Source: Vibrio sagamiensis NBRC 104589 (GTDB lineage Bacteria; Pseudomonadota; Gammaproteobacteria; Enterobacterales; Vibrionaceae). Taken from it: 43,962 nucleotides of DNA. A program made the position numbers and the translations under genes. The stretch's first letter is position 1; each line of letters opens with the position of its first letter. A model generated the notes under the pieces. The model had not been told where the DNA came from. It saw only the letters and a program-made list of their open reading frames with translations, and made no database searches. Below are positions 34,028 to 42,029 of the stretch, piece by piece. Location of the stretch: positions 1-43,962 of the forward strand of contig NZ_BJXJ01000036.1 of assembly GCF_007990935.1 (NCBI RefSeq), in the 5' to 3' direction.

Positions 34028-35927
34028 CGCACAGCTCGCCTTTGGTGATCATCCACTGCTTGACAAAGCAGAATTCGCATTACAAGAAAACGAACGAGTT
34101 TGTTTAGTGGGCCGCAATGGGGCGGGAAAATCAACACTCATGAAGGTGCTTGCTGGAGAGATAGTCTTGGATGATGGAAAAATCCAAATCACCCAAGATG
34201 TGATCGTTTCGCGTCTAGAACAAGATCCTCCACGTAATCAGGAAGGAAACGTATATGATTATGTTTCTGGTGGCCTTGCGGAAATTGGTAAACAATTAAA
34301 GATTTACCATGACCTGCTTGATCTTGTTGGTCAAGATCCGAGTGAAAAAAATATCAATCGACTGGCTAAGGTGCAAGAGCAACTCGATCACTTAAATGCT
34401 TGGCGTTTTGACGACCGCGTTAAGAATGTGCTTGCGGCTTTAAAGTTAACAGCTGAAACTAAGTTGACCGATTTATCTGGTGGTTGGCAACGAAAAGCTG
34501 CGCTTGCTCGAGCTTTAGTGTGCGACCCTGATGTACTTCTGCTTGATGAACCAACCAACCATCTCGACGTGACTACCATTGAGTGGTTAGAAACTTTCTT
34601 AAAAGATTTTAAGGGTTCAATTATCTTTATTTCTCACGATCGTACATTCATTAAATCGATGGCGACCCGTATTGTTGATCTCGATAGAGGGCAGTTAGCT
34701 TCTTTCCCTGGTAACTATGATCAGTACCTTGTTGATAAAGAAGAAATGCTTCGTGTTGAAGAAATGCAGAATGCAGAGTTTGATAAGAAACTTGCTCAAG
34801 AAGAAGTGTGGATTCGTCAAGGTATAAAAGCTCGTCGCACTCGAAATGAAGGCCGTGTTCGTGCCCTGAAGAAACTTCGTGAAGAGCGTAGAGACCGCAG
34901 AGAGGTTCAAGGCAAGGTTAACCTCAACGTTGATGATGCATCTCGTTCAGGAAAAATTGTGTTTGAAGCAGAAAATGTTTCCTTTTCGTTTGAAGGTAAA
35001 CCGATCGTTTCCGACTTCAGTTTTAATATTATGCGCGGTGATAGAATTGCATTGATAGGTCCGAACGGGTGTGGCAAAAGTACGGTACTTAAACTGTTAT
35101 TAGGTCAGCTTGAAGCACAGCAGGGGCGCTTACATTGTGGTACCAAATTGGAAGTGGCGTATTTCGACCAATATCGTGAAATGTTGGATCCTGAGAAAAC
35201 CGTCATTGATAATTTAGCTGACGGCAAACAAGAAGTGATGGTCGGTGGGCGCCAACGACACGCATTAAGTTACCTACAAGATTTTTTATTTGCACCGAAG
35301 CGAGCTAGAACCCCAGTTAAAGCACTTTCCGGTGGTGAAAAAAACCGCCTTTTACTAGCGCGTATATTACTGAAACCTAATAATTTATTGATTCTTGATG
35401 AACCAACGAATGATTTAGATATCGAAACATTGGAACTTTTAGAAGAAATGCTTGCCAATTATCAGGGTACGTTACTTCTTGTAAGTCATGATCGTGAGTT
35501 TGTTGATAACACCGTTACTACTAGCTGGATTTTCGAAGGCAATGGTATTATTGAAGAGTTTGTCGGTGGTTATCACGATGCCAAGCAGCAGCGAGATCAG
35601 GTAATTGCTTCACGCGGAGTCATCAATGAAGCCATTAGTAAAAAAGAAAAAGTGGTTGAGGAGACGCCCAAAACTGCAGTATCTAAGAATAATTCGAAGA
35701 AGTTATCATATAAGCTTCAACGAGAGCTTGAGTCTTTACCTGTTTTATTAGAGACACTAGAGTCAGATATTGAAACATTGCAGACACAAGTGAATGACCC
35801 AGAGTTCTTCACTAAGTCTGTAGATAAAACCCAACAAATATTAGAGCAACTTGCTGCAAAAGAGCAGGAGTTGGAAATTGCGTTCGAGCGATGGGAAGAA
35901 CTCGAAGCTATGCAACAGGACAATTAA
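34005..35927 (+). CDS. uup: ABC-F ATPase Uup
   Basis: Uup is a soluble ABC-F protein with two ATPase domains and no membrane part, linked to ribosome function and to suppression of transposon precise excision and branched DNA problems. The 640-residue protein (E. coli 635) has Walker A motifs GRNGAGKST and GPNGCGKST, signatures LSGGWQRKAALARAL and LSGGEKNRLLLARI, Walker B segments DEPTNHLD and DEPTNDLD, the inter-domain linker (about 235-310), and a C-terminal coiled coil (about 560-640) that binds nucleic acid. ATG 34005 (MALLTIHNAQLAFG) is chosen over an upstream TTG; it lies inside the glutaredoxin-like gene. Confidence 0.96.
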   Translation: MALLTIHNAQLAFGDHPLLDKAEFALQENERVCLVGRNGAGKSTLMKVLAGEIVLDDGKIQITQDVIVSRLEQDPPRNQEGNVYDYVSGGLAEIGKQLKIYHDLLDLVGQDPSEKNINRLAKVQEQLDHLNAWRFDDRVKNVLAALKLTAETKLTDLSGGWQRKAALARALVCDPDVLLLDEPTNHLDVTTIEWLETFLKDFKGSIIFISHDRTFIKSMATRIVDLDRGQLASFPGNYDQYLVDKEEMLRVEEMQNAEFDKKLAQEEVWIRQGIKARRTRNEGRVRALKKLREERRDRREVQGKVNLNVDDASRSGKIVFEAENVSFSFEGKPIVSDFSFNIMRGDRIALIGPNGCGKSTVLKLLLGQLEAQQGRLHCGTKLEVAYFDQYREMLDPEKTVIDNLADGKQEVMVGGRQRHALSYLQDFLFAPKRARTPVKALSGGEKNRLLLARILLKPNNLLILDEPTNDLDIETLELLEEMLANYQGTLLLVSHDREFVDNTVTTSWIFEGNGIIEEFVGGYHDAKQQRDQVIASRGVINEAISKKEKVVEETPKTAVSKNNSKKLSYKLQRELESLPVLLETLESDIETLQTQVNDPEFFTKSVDKTQQILEQLAAKEQELEIAFERWEELEAMQQDN

Positions 35928-35934
35928 TTATTTT

Positions 35935-37578
35935 ATGAATAGTCGTGATACAATCAAACTAACCACAATCGCATTGTGTGTGGGCACTGCATTTCATGCT
36001 AATGCTGCGCTTTATAATGTTTTCGAAAAACAATCACCTGAAGGCAATGATGATAAAACATATGGTGTTGCTATCTCTAAATCACCAGCTGAATCACAGT
36101 CCTGTTGGACTTCTGCTTGTGATGAAAACTCGTCTTATTTTGGTTTAGAAGTAAAACGCCACGAAGAGGGGTTCAGCTATCGCAGTGAAGTACCTTTTGA
36201 TATCGGCAATGGATTTGATTACTTAGCGGATGGTCACAATGGTTTTGAAGACTACTGCGAGGATTATTTGGGTTATACCGATGGAAATTGCAATGATTTC
36301 TTCGCTGTTCAACAGTACGACAAAGGTTACAAGAATGAGGTGGATGGGAATTATAACAATTCTATTGCTTACCTTTTCAAAGAAGACGGCTCTAACGAAC
36401 TTGTTCCAAATGAACAACCATTAAATGCTGTCATTAATCAGATTTCTGCTGATGGCAAGGTAACAGGCAGCCAAAGAACAGAAACAACACGAAATGTTGG
36501 GTTTTCCAGTGACATATTCCTCCCGACGGGTGATGACGAGCGTACTCAAGCCTTTGCTCGTCTGGTACACGGCGATAAAACTTATATTTCGGGCAGTATT
36601 TCTTATAAAAAAAACTATAAATACTGGTACTCTAAAGCTACATTCTGGCAATTAGACTCAAAGGGTGAAGTCATTGATTTAGTTCACAGCTTTGATTGGA
36701 ATGGTGGCAAAGATTTGGATGACAAACGTACATCCAACGGTAGTATCCGTGACTTAGTCGCTATCGGTGATGCTGTTTACGGTGTCGGTTATAACTCGAA
36801 TGACGATGAAGAACCAGTAGCTACTGTGTTTAGCAATCTGCAAAAGGGTAAAGAAGCAATCTCTATTCCTCTGCCAGACCAAAAAAACTATCAAAACAGC
36901 ATTCTTCACACGGTCAATGAGAACGGCCTTGCAGTCGGAACCGCTAAGTATCGTCCCAAAAATGGCGGCTCTGGTTTTGGCCGTGCTTATCCTAACCGCC
37001 TATTTTATGTTGAGAAGATCAATGGAAGTGCATTGAATTATCATTACGTAAAAGATAACGATGAAAGAGTTTTATTTGATGGTGCAAACACAAAAGTTGG
37101 GGCTATCAATAACTTCAATGAACTCGTTGGTGCAGTTGACTTTGAAAAGCATGCCGAAATTGATGGTAAACCAAGAGCACAAAGGGCTTTTATTACCACT
37201 TTGCTTCCTAGTGAAAATGGCCGTTATGAAAATATCTATCGTAGTAAATCATGGTTCTTAGACGATTTGACCAATGGCTCGAATTCAGAAACAGAAAATA
37301 ACCAGTACCGTGTTATTAATGCGACCGACATTAACGATCAAGGTATCATTTCTGCAACAGCAATGAAATGTGAAGGTGGTTATCAATCAACGGCTCATGA
37401 TTCTCTGTGTGATAAGACAGAACAGATAGTCGCCGTTCAACTTGTTCCTATTAAAGGGGCGAGTCAAACCGACATTACTGAGCGAACCATAGAAGATAAT
37501 TACTCTGAGCGTAAAGGTGCTGGCTTAGGTTGGTTGGCTTTGACTATGCTTTGCTTGTTTGGGTTCCGTAGAAAATAA
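35935..37578 (+). CDS. DUF3466 family exported protein with GlyGly-CTERM-like tail
   Basis: The 547-residue protein has an N-terminal signal peptide (LTTIALCVGTAFHANA) and belongs by overall pattern to the DUF3466 proteins of vibrios and shewanellae, whose function is unknown. Repeating motifs such as INDQGIISATA, VNENGLAVGTAKY and INNFNELVGAVD recall the extracellular repeat-propeller or HAF-type modules. It ends with a small Gly-rich turn, a hydrophobic helix and basic residues, GAGLGWLALTMLCLFGFRRK, which matches the layout of GlyGly-CTERM sorting signals cleaved by rhombosortase. If so, it is anchored or released after type II secretion. It lies 7 bp after uup, with a terminator behind it, so it probably rides on the uup transcript. 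Confidence 0.82.
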   Translation: MNSRDTIKLTTIALCVGTAFHANAALYNVFEKQSPEGNDDKTYGVAISKSPAESQSCWTSACDENSSYFGLEVKRHEEGFSYRSEVPFDIGNGFDYLADGHNGFEDYCEDYLGYTDGNCNDFFAVQQYDKGYKNEVDGNYNNSIAYLFKEDGSNELVPNEQPLNAVINQISADGKVTGSQRTETTRNVGFSSDIFLPTGDDERTQAFARLVHGDKTYISGSISYKKNYKYWYSKATFWQLDSKGEVIDLVHSFDWNGGKDLDDKRTSNGSIRDLVAIGDAVYGVGYNSNDDEEPVATVFSNLQKGKEAISIPLPDQKNYQNSILHTVNENGLAVGTAKYRPKNGGSGFGRAYPNRLFYVEKINGSALNYHYVKDNDERVLFDGANTKVGAINNFNELVGAVDFEKHAEIDGKPRAQRAFITTLLPSENGRYENIYRSKSWFLDDLTNGSNSETENNQYRVINATDINDQGIISATAMKCEGGYQSTAHDSLCDKTEQIVAVQLVPIKGASQTDITERTIEDNYSERKGAGLGWLALTMLCLFGFRRK

Positions 37579-37597
37579 AAACTCTTTTTTGAAATCA

Positions 37598-37634
37598 AGC
37601 AGAGTCTCACAAAAATGAGACTCTGCTTTTTTTG
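37598..37634 (+). terminator. Terminator after the DUF3466 gene
   Basis: AGCAGAGTCTCA (37598-37609) pairs perfectly with TGAGACTCTGCT (37616-37627); seven Ts follow. Confidence 0.95.
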
Positions 37635-37749
37635 GCCTTGTGAAAATATCAAAACTGGACGATTATTTTAGTTGGAGTAATCAAAGCTCCACAAAAAATT
37701 CATATTTACAGCTGTACGTTAGTTAATAGATCTGTATGAGGAATTCACT

Positions 37750-37923
37750 ATGAAGAGACAAAAACGTGATCGCCTAGAACGAGCCCAATCACAAGGCTTT
37801 AAAGCTGGACTGAATGGAAGATCTCAAGAAGCGTGTCCATACCAACAAGTTGATGCTCGTTCGTATTGGCTCGGCGGTTGGCGTGATGCCAGAGATGAGA
37901 AGTACTCTGGGCTCTATAAATAA
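37750..37923 (+). CDS. rmf: Ribosome modulation factor
   Basis: Rmf converts 70S ribosomes to inactive 100S dimers in stationary phase. The 57-residue, basic protein reads MKRQKRDRLERAQSQGFKAG through to ending in RDARDEKYSGLYK, a clear match to Rmf (E. coli 55 residues), including the RAQ..G..AG, G.RS, CPY and YWLGGWRDAR blocks. GAGGAA six bases before the ATG at 37750 supports the start. It lies next to fabA as in E. coli. In E. coli it is induced by ppGpp on entry to stationary phase; no specific site was identified here. Confidence 0.97.
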   Translation: MKRQKRDRLERAQSQGFKAGLNGRSQEACPYQQVDARSYWLGGWRDARDEKYSGLYK

Positions 37924-37963
37924 AATTACCCCTCTACATACTACTAAGGCTTTATACCAGTTT

Positions 37964-37988
37964 AGGCTCTCCTCGTTGAGAGCCTTTT
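37964..37988 (+). terminator. Terminator after rmf
   Basis: AGGCTCTC (37964-37971) pairs with GAGAGCCT (37978-37985) around CTCGTT; the T-run is short (TTT). Confidence 0.8.
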
Positions 37989-38067
37989 CAATTAAACCGT
38001 TTTCCAGTTCATATTAATTACGAACGTTCAGATTTAGGTTTACTTTTTTGATGTCGAAAACCTTAAA

Positions 38068-38586
38068 TTAGAAACTTGAAGTATCTTGGAATAATCCGAC
38101 TTTAAGGTCTTTCGCCACGTAAATTTCTTTACCATCAACGCAAACACGCCCATCAGCCAATCCCATAACGAGTCTACGGTTAACGACACGTTTCATGTGA
38201 ATTTCGTATGTTACTTTTTTGGCTGTTGGTAAGATCTGGCCTGTGAATTTTACTTCACCAACCCCGAGTGCACGGCCTTTTCCTTTACCTCCAACCCAGC
38301 CAAGGAAGAAACCGACTAGTTGCCACATTGCGTCAAGTCCAAGGCAGCCAGGCATGACTGGGTCCCCAGGGAAGTGGCAATCAAAGAACCAAAGATCAGG
38401 AGTAATATCCAGTTCAGCAAGAATGAGACCTTTACCAAAGTCGCCTTCTGTTTCAGACATTTTCGTTACTCGATCCATCATTAGCATGTTTGGTGCAGGA
38501 AGCTGTGGGTAACCCGGTCCAAACAACTCCCCACGGCTTGATGCGAGAAGGTCGTCACGATTATAAGAATCACGTTTGTTTTGCAT
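38068..38586 (-). CDS. fabA: 3-hydroxydecanoyl-ACP dehydratase/isomerase FabA
   Basis: FabA dehydrates 3-hydroxydecanoyl-ACP and isomerises the trans-2 product to cis-3, the branch point to unsaturated fatty acids. The 172-residue protein equals the E. coli length. The active-site histidine lies in WFFDCHFPGDPVMPG and the aspartate in GCLGLDAMWQL; the ending KVGLFQDTSSF is typical. ATG 38586 is chosen since GGAG lies ten bases upstream; a TTG two codons earlier is in frame. FabR-like and FadR-like boxes lie upstream, and the Lon-like protease gene precedes it on the same strand, 65 bp away. Confidence 0.97.
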   Translation of the reverse strand: MQNKRDSYNRDDLLASSRGELFGPGYPQLPAPNMLMMDRVTKMSETEGDFGKGLILAELDITPDLWFFDCHFPGDPVMPGCLGLDAMWQLVGFFLGWVGGKGKGRALGVGEVKFTGQILPTAKKVTYEIHMKRVVNRRLVMGLADGRVCVDGKEIYVAKDLKVGLFQDTSSF

Positions 38587-38621
38587 TATCAATTACTCCG
38601 ATTTTTGATACTCGCATCTTA

Positions 38622-38639
38622 AGTGAACACGTGTACGCT
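38622..38639 (-). promoter_or_regulatory. FabR-like operator in the fabA promoter
   Basis: On the minus strand AGCGTACACGTGTTCACT forms an imperfect 18-bp palindrome centred on ACACGTGT, like the FabR site upstream of enterobacterial fabA and fabB. It fills the 17-bp spacer between a TTGTTT -35 and a TTAAGA -10 candidate, where a repressor would act. Confidence 0.7.
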
Positions 38640-38651
38640 AAACAACTCCGA

Positions 38652-40301
38652 TCAGTACTTGACGAACCAGTTTTTGATGCGTTCCACAAGTCCTACTGGA
38701 TGCTCATGTCTTTCAAAATTTTCTATACGCTCAGCTATCTTACCAATAATGCTATCATCCTCACCTCGGAATGGTTGTGATGTTAACAAAGGGATTGCTT
38801 CATCAACGGTTGACACCGACCAAATATGGAAGTTACCATTTTTAATGCTTTCTATTACTTCTTTATGTAATGCAAGATGTTTTAAGTTTGTTTTAGGCAT
38901 AATGACACCTTGCTTACCAGTAAAACCTTGGTGTTTACATACACGATAAAACCCTTCGATTTTCTCATTCAGTCCACCCACAGCTTGAACTCGGCCAAAT
39001 TGGTCAACAGCACCGGTCACAGCAATTTGTTGATCCACAGGTGATTCGGATAATGCGCTCACCAAACAACAAAGTTCAGCAAGAGAAGCACTATCACCAT
39101 CAACTTCACTGTAAGATTGTTCAAAAACGACGGAAGCAGAATAAGGGAGTGGTTCATCCAAATTCAATGCAGAGCTAACAAAAGCCTGCATGATCATCAT
39201 TCCTTTTGCATGGAGGTTTCCTCCAAGCTCTGCTTTACGTTCTACATCTGATATATCGCCATCACCAAAATGTATCACGCAAGAAATTCGAGCTGGTTCA
39301 CCATAAGAAATGGGGTGTCCGGCCATATCGATAACAGTTAAGCCATTAATCTGACCAACTTGTTTACCTGTGGTTTCGATGATGACTTGACCGTCAAGAA
39401 TATCGTCAATTGCACGTTGAGGAAGATAGGATTCACGATGGTATTTATCTTCTATGGCTTCATCAACGGCTGAAAACCCAATTGTCTCTGCTTCGTTAAA
39501 TTGTGTAGCTAGACCTAACAATTGATTATGCCACATTAAGTTCAGTGGTAAATAATGTTGATCCTCTGTACAGCGCATACCTGCTAAAATCAATCTTTTG
39601 AAGGCTTCATTATGCAGTTTAGGGAAACAATATCTTGAGCATATCCAATGAACCATACCAATGTAACGTTTGAGGTTTTCTTGGGAAAGGTGAATATCTT
39701 CTTCTACTTCTGCATACATTGCCATACCTGCAGACAAGTCACTATCTAAGTATTCAAGATCTGCTAGTTGGTTGCGGTCACCACTGATCACAAGCTTTAC
39801 TTGGTATTTTTTTGCTTCTATTGCAGGGAAGGCTGCAAGACGGGTCGGAGTAACATTAAGTGGTATAAAAGCCAATCCATTAATATGTGATTTGATACTT
39901 GGCCACAAAGCTGGGTTGGCTAAGATTAAATTAGCTGGAATAACTAAGTATCCTTTATTGGCTTGGGCGATGAGTCCATTTTCAAAAGTGACTTGTCCCT
40001 CTTGGTCAACACAGTAGCGATCGAACAGTACTTTGGCATCGAGTGATTCAGCACGGATAACAGGTGCAGACACCTCTTGTTGAAATGCACTACAGATCAA
40101 TTCACGGTAAGTGGAATTATCTGGTCCATTTATCAATAAAGTTCGAGTTAGGCCTTTAAGGTTGATAAAACGCGCAATTGTAGCAGCGAGTCGAGGTTGA
40201 AGTTCTAAAAAATGTTGTTCGGGTAGTGAAGAAGCTTGGTTTAAGATTGCTTCGTACTGCTCAAAGCTTGGGGTGACATCTTGCCAATTCAGTTGGTTCA
40301 T
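38652..40301 (-). CDS. Lon-family ATP-independent-looking protease (YcbZ-like)
   Basis: The 549-residue protein (E. coli YcbZ 586) has the C-terminal Lon-type proteolytic domain: the nucleophile serine in VDGDSASLAELCCL and the paired lysine in GRVQAVGGLNEKIEGFY form the Ser-Lys dyad. The N-terminal part aligns by position with an ATPase domain but the expected P-loop is degenerate (LLINGPDNSTYREL, no GK[ST]). It is cytoplasmic, and in E. coli its relative has been tied to ribosome-related functions; the substrate is unknown. The ATG at 40301 has a weak ribosome-binding site. A -10 box lies 31 bp upstream. Confidence 0.9.
   Translation of the reverse strand: MNQLNWQDVTPSFEQYEAILNQASSLPEQHFLELQPRLAATIARFINLKGLTRTLLINGPDNSTYRELICSAFQQEVSAPVIRAESLDAKVLFDRYCVDQEGQVTFENGLIAQANKGYLVIPANLILANPALWPSIKSHINGLAFIPLNVTPTRLAAFPAIEAKKYQVKLVISGDRNQLADLEYLDSDLSAGMAMYAEVEEDIHLSQENLKRYIGMVHWICSRYCFPKLHNEAFKRLILAGMRCTEDQHYLPLNLMWHNQLLGLATQFNEAETIGFSAVDEAIEDKYHRESYLPQRAIDDILDGQVIIETTGKQVGQINGLTVIDMAGHPISYGEPARISCVIHFGDGDISDVERKAELGGNLHAKGMMIMQAFVSSALNLDEPLPYSASVVFEQSYSEVDGDSASLAELCCLVSALSESPVDQQIAVTGAVDQFGRVQAVGGLNEKIEGFYRVCKHQGFTGKQGVIMPKTNLKHLALHKEVIESIKNGNFHIWSVSTVDEAIPLLTSQPFRGEDDSIIGKIAERIENFERHEHPVGLVERIKNWFVKY
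38656..38672 (-). promoter_or_regulatory. FadR-like box upstream of fabA
   Basis: The minus-strand 17-mer AACTGGTTCGTCAAGTA keeps the AACTGGT half-site of the FadR consensus and part of the other half. It overlaps the last codons of the Lon-like gene and ends about 10 bp before the fabA -35 candidate, consistent with activation of fabA by FadR as known in E. coli. Confidence 0.5.
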
Positions 40302-40331
40302 TCAAATTCATCATCATTCAATATTGCCCCC

Positions 40332-40337
40332 ATTATA
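40332..40337 (-). promoter_or_regulatory. Candidate -10 box for the Lon-like gene
   Basis: A perfect minus-strand TATAAT lies 31 bp before the ATG at 40301. No good -35 hexamer is visible. The 300 bp up to matP otherwise holds only AT-rich divergent promoter DNA. Confidence 0.4.
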
Positions 40338-40687
40338 GCGAACTGGGCAATAACTCCCTAGCATCAATTGGCTTAATCACTCGTTAGAATCACAATAAAT
40401 CTAAGAGTTGACTTAAATTCGATAATATTGACTACGTACAATCAAGATTATTCGAAATTAATGGATAAAGCATTCAGACTCAAGGGCAAGCACATCTATA
40501 ATTATAGGTAAAGTATGATGGTGTAGATAAGAAATTCAGCATCAATACGAAAAGAGAAAAACATGCTTCAATTATGGTTACTTACTCAACAATTAAATGA
40601 TTAAGACTGATAGTTTTATGAGTTTTTATTGCTGGTTATGCATTAGTGAGTTACGCTGTAACTAGAAGTTTAAAAAGGGTCTTACGG

Positions 40688-41137
40688 ATGAAATATCAGC
40701 AGCTTGATAATCTAGAATGTGGTTGGAAGTGGAACTACTTAATTAAAAAGTGGAAAGAAGGTGAATCGGTTACTCGATATATTGACACCAGCGAAGCTGA
40801 CGCAGCAGTCTTGGAATTACGCAGTATCGAGCATGAGCCAACAAAAGTGCTACAGTGGATCGATAGTCATATGTCTCAAGAGCTTGATAACAAACTTAAG
40901 CAAGCAATAAGAGCAAAGCGTAAGCGCCACTTTAATGCCGAGCAAGTACATACTAAGAAAAAATCCATAGATCTTGATTACAGAGTGTGGGAAAAATTGG
41001 CAACAAGAGCTAATGAGTTAGGTTGTACACTCTCCGATGCTATTGAGTATCTATTATCAGAAGCATCCAGAAGCGAAAAAGCCAGTTTAAAAGTCTCATC
41101 CATAAAAGAAGATCTCAGTAAATTACTATCGAGTTAA
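40688..41137 (+). CDS. matP: Ter macrodomain organiser MatP
   Basis: MatP binds matS sites (GTGACRNYGTCAC) across the replication-terminus region, compacts it and links it to the division machinery through ZapB. The 149-residue protein (E. coli 150) starts MKYQQLDNLECGWKWNYL and has the IRAKRKRHFNAEQ basic helix, the ribbon-helix-helix strand KKKSIDLDYRVWEKLATRA and a C-terminal coiled coil. ATG 40688 is chosen by family start; the frame is open from 40646. Several matS-like sites occur in this window. Confidence 0.96.
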   Translation: MKYQQLDNLECGWKWNYLIKKWKEGESVTRYIDTSEADAAVLELRSIEHEPTKVLQWIDSHMSQELDNKLKQAIRAKRKRHFNAEQVHTKKKSIDLDYRVWEKLATRANELGCTLSDAIEYLLSEASRSEKASLKVSSIKEDLSKLLSS

Positions 41138-41181
41138 TCAGGTTTCGTTTATTCGGTTTTGTTAATCAGGGAGTGTTACAA

Positions 41182-41490
41182 ATGTTTTATGTTATCTTAA
41201 TCGCTGCAGTTGTTATTTTCTTACTCATTTTTGTCGATAGGCCGGTACTTAAAGCCCGTTTTAGAAATGGCCACATCATTTCAGTTCAGGGGCACATGCC
41301 GCCGACTTTAAAACATAATCTACAGGAAATTGGAGAGCGTGAACCATTTGACGGTATACTGAGAGCCTATAATGCAACTCCTAGTATGCGTTTAGTCTTT
41401 TCAAAAGATATTCCTAAGAAAACCCAGCAACATATTCGAAATGTTTTCCCTCATCAGTGTTTTCCTCAAAAAGGTAAAAAGCGGGCTTGA
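41182..41490 (+). CDS. DUF3634 family small membrane protein
   Basis: The 102-residue protein has an N-terminal transmembrane helix (MFYVILIAAVVIFLLIFVD) and a cytoplasmic or periplasmic domain with PPTLKHNLQEIGEREPF and the conserved VFSKDIPKKTQQHIRNVFP segment, which I recognise as DUF3634 of vibrios; function unknown. AGGGAG eight bases before ATG 41182 fixes the start (a GTG at 41173 overlaps that site). It follows matP by 44 bp and may share its transcript. Its stop codon lies within the first arm of a large inverted repeat. Confidence 0.85.
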   Translation: MFYVILIAAVVIFLLIFVDRPVLKARFRNGHIISVQGHMPPTLKHNLQEIGEREPFDGILRAYNATPSMRLVFSKDIPKKTQQHIRNVFPHQCFPQKGKKRA

Positions 41491-41572
41491 TTGCCAGCTA
41501 ACCATTAAAAGCTGTTGTTAGAAGGGCTGATTATAAAAGATCATGGTTAGCACTTGTGTCATAATCAAGCCC
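41483..41572. repeat. Nested inverted repeats after the DUF3634 gene
   Basis: GGGCTTGATT (41483-41492) pairs with AATCAAGCCC (41563-41572), and inside it GCTAACCAT (41497-41505) pairs with ATGGTTAGC (41543-41551), all perfectly. The result is a bulged long hairpin of 90 nt. There is no T-run. It may be the 3' end of the matP/DUF3634 transcript, a structured RNA, or a small transposable relic. Confidence 0.6.
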
Positions 41573-41580
41573 AAATGATT

Positions 41581-41623
41581 AAAGTTATAATTGTTTAAAG
41601 GGTGCAATACCAATTATAACTTT
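41581..41623. repeat. 13-bp inverted repeat
   Basis: AAAGTTATAATTG (41581-41593) is perfectly inverted at 41611-41623 with a 17-nt loop. The right arm ends on the stop codon of the small minus-strand ORF. It may act as terminator for convergent transcripts, but it is AT-rich. Confidence 0.55.
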
Positions 41624-41727
41624 TAGCGCACAGCTGATTGCGATAATGCAAATTTAAGTTTTTCTTGAAGCTCACGTTTTTTTTCTTCACGTGTCTTTAT
41701 ACCTAGTAGTCTCTTCATCCATTCCAT
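41623..41727 (-). CDS. Candidate 34-residue small protein
   Basis: The minus-strand frame begins MEWMKRLLGIKTREEKKREL and ends with QEKLKFALSQSAVR. It looks like a single amphipathic charged helix. A GGGA lies seven bases before the ATG, an acceptable ribosome-binding site, and the frame ends at an inverted repeat. I know no named family, and the ORF is short, but the helical charge pattern is unlike random AT-rich DNA. Confidence 0.45.
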   Translation of the reverse strand: MEWMKRLLGIKTREEKKRELQEKLKFALSQSAVR

Positions 41728-42029
41728 GATGCAATCCCATAAGTAATACTACATATACTACGAGCGAAACACATTCTGTATTCAGCTAAGCTAAATATTA
41801 GTTTTTGATGCTTATTTTATGATTAATTATTATGAATATTAGACTGATGTCATGCTTTCAAATGAAAATTTTGTCGCATTATGATCTTGAAGAGAGCAAT
41901 TGAATTTTGTCGATGTTTTATTGAAATTTAAAGTATTCCAAAGATGTTGAAATACTTTTTAATCATTGATGAATTGGTGTAAATTTAATAAAATCAATAA
42001 TTTAAAGTTAATGTGGTTACTAGTTATCA
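41728..42029. other. Intergenic DNA before the protease gene
   Basis: AT-rich DNA of about 300 bp that should hold divergent promoters for the small minus-strand ORF and the protease. I see no clear promoter pair, operator or structured element. Confidence 0.4.

Noticed and set aside
37814..38017. 67-codon plus-strand frame near rmf
   Set aside because: It is out of frame with rmf and overlaps it; the rmf frame with its own ribosome-binding site is clearly the real gene.
40563..40604. 13-codon leader-like frame before matP
   Set aside because: Very short, with no ribosome-binding site of note and no attenuator structure after it.
41483..41572. Possible attC or ERIC element
   Set aside because: Core-site sequences do not match attC consensus, and the sequence does not match the ERIC pattern.
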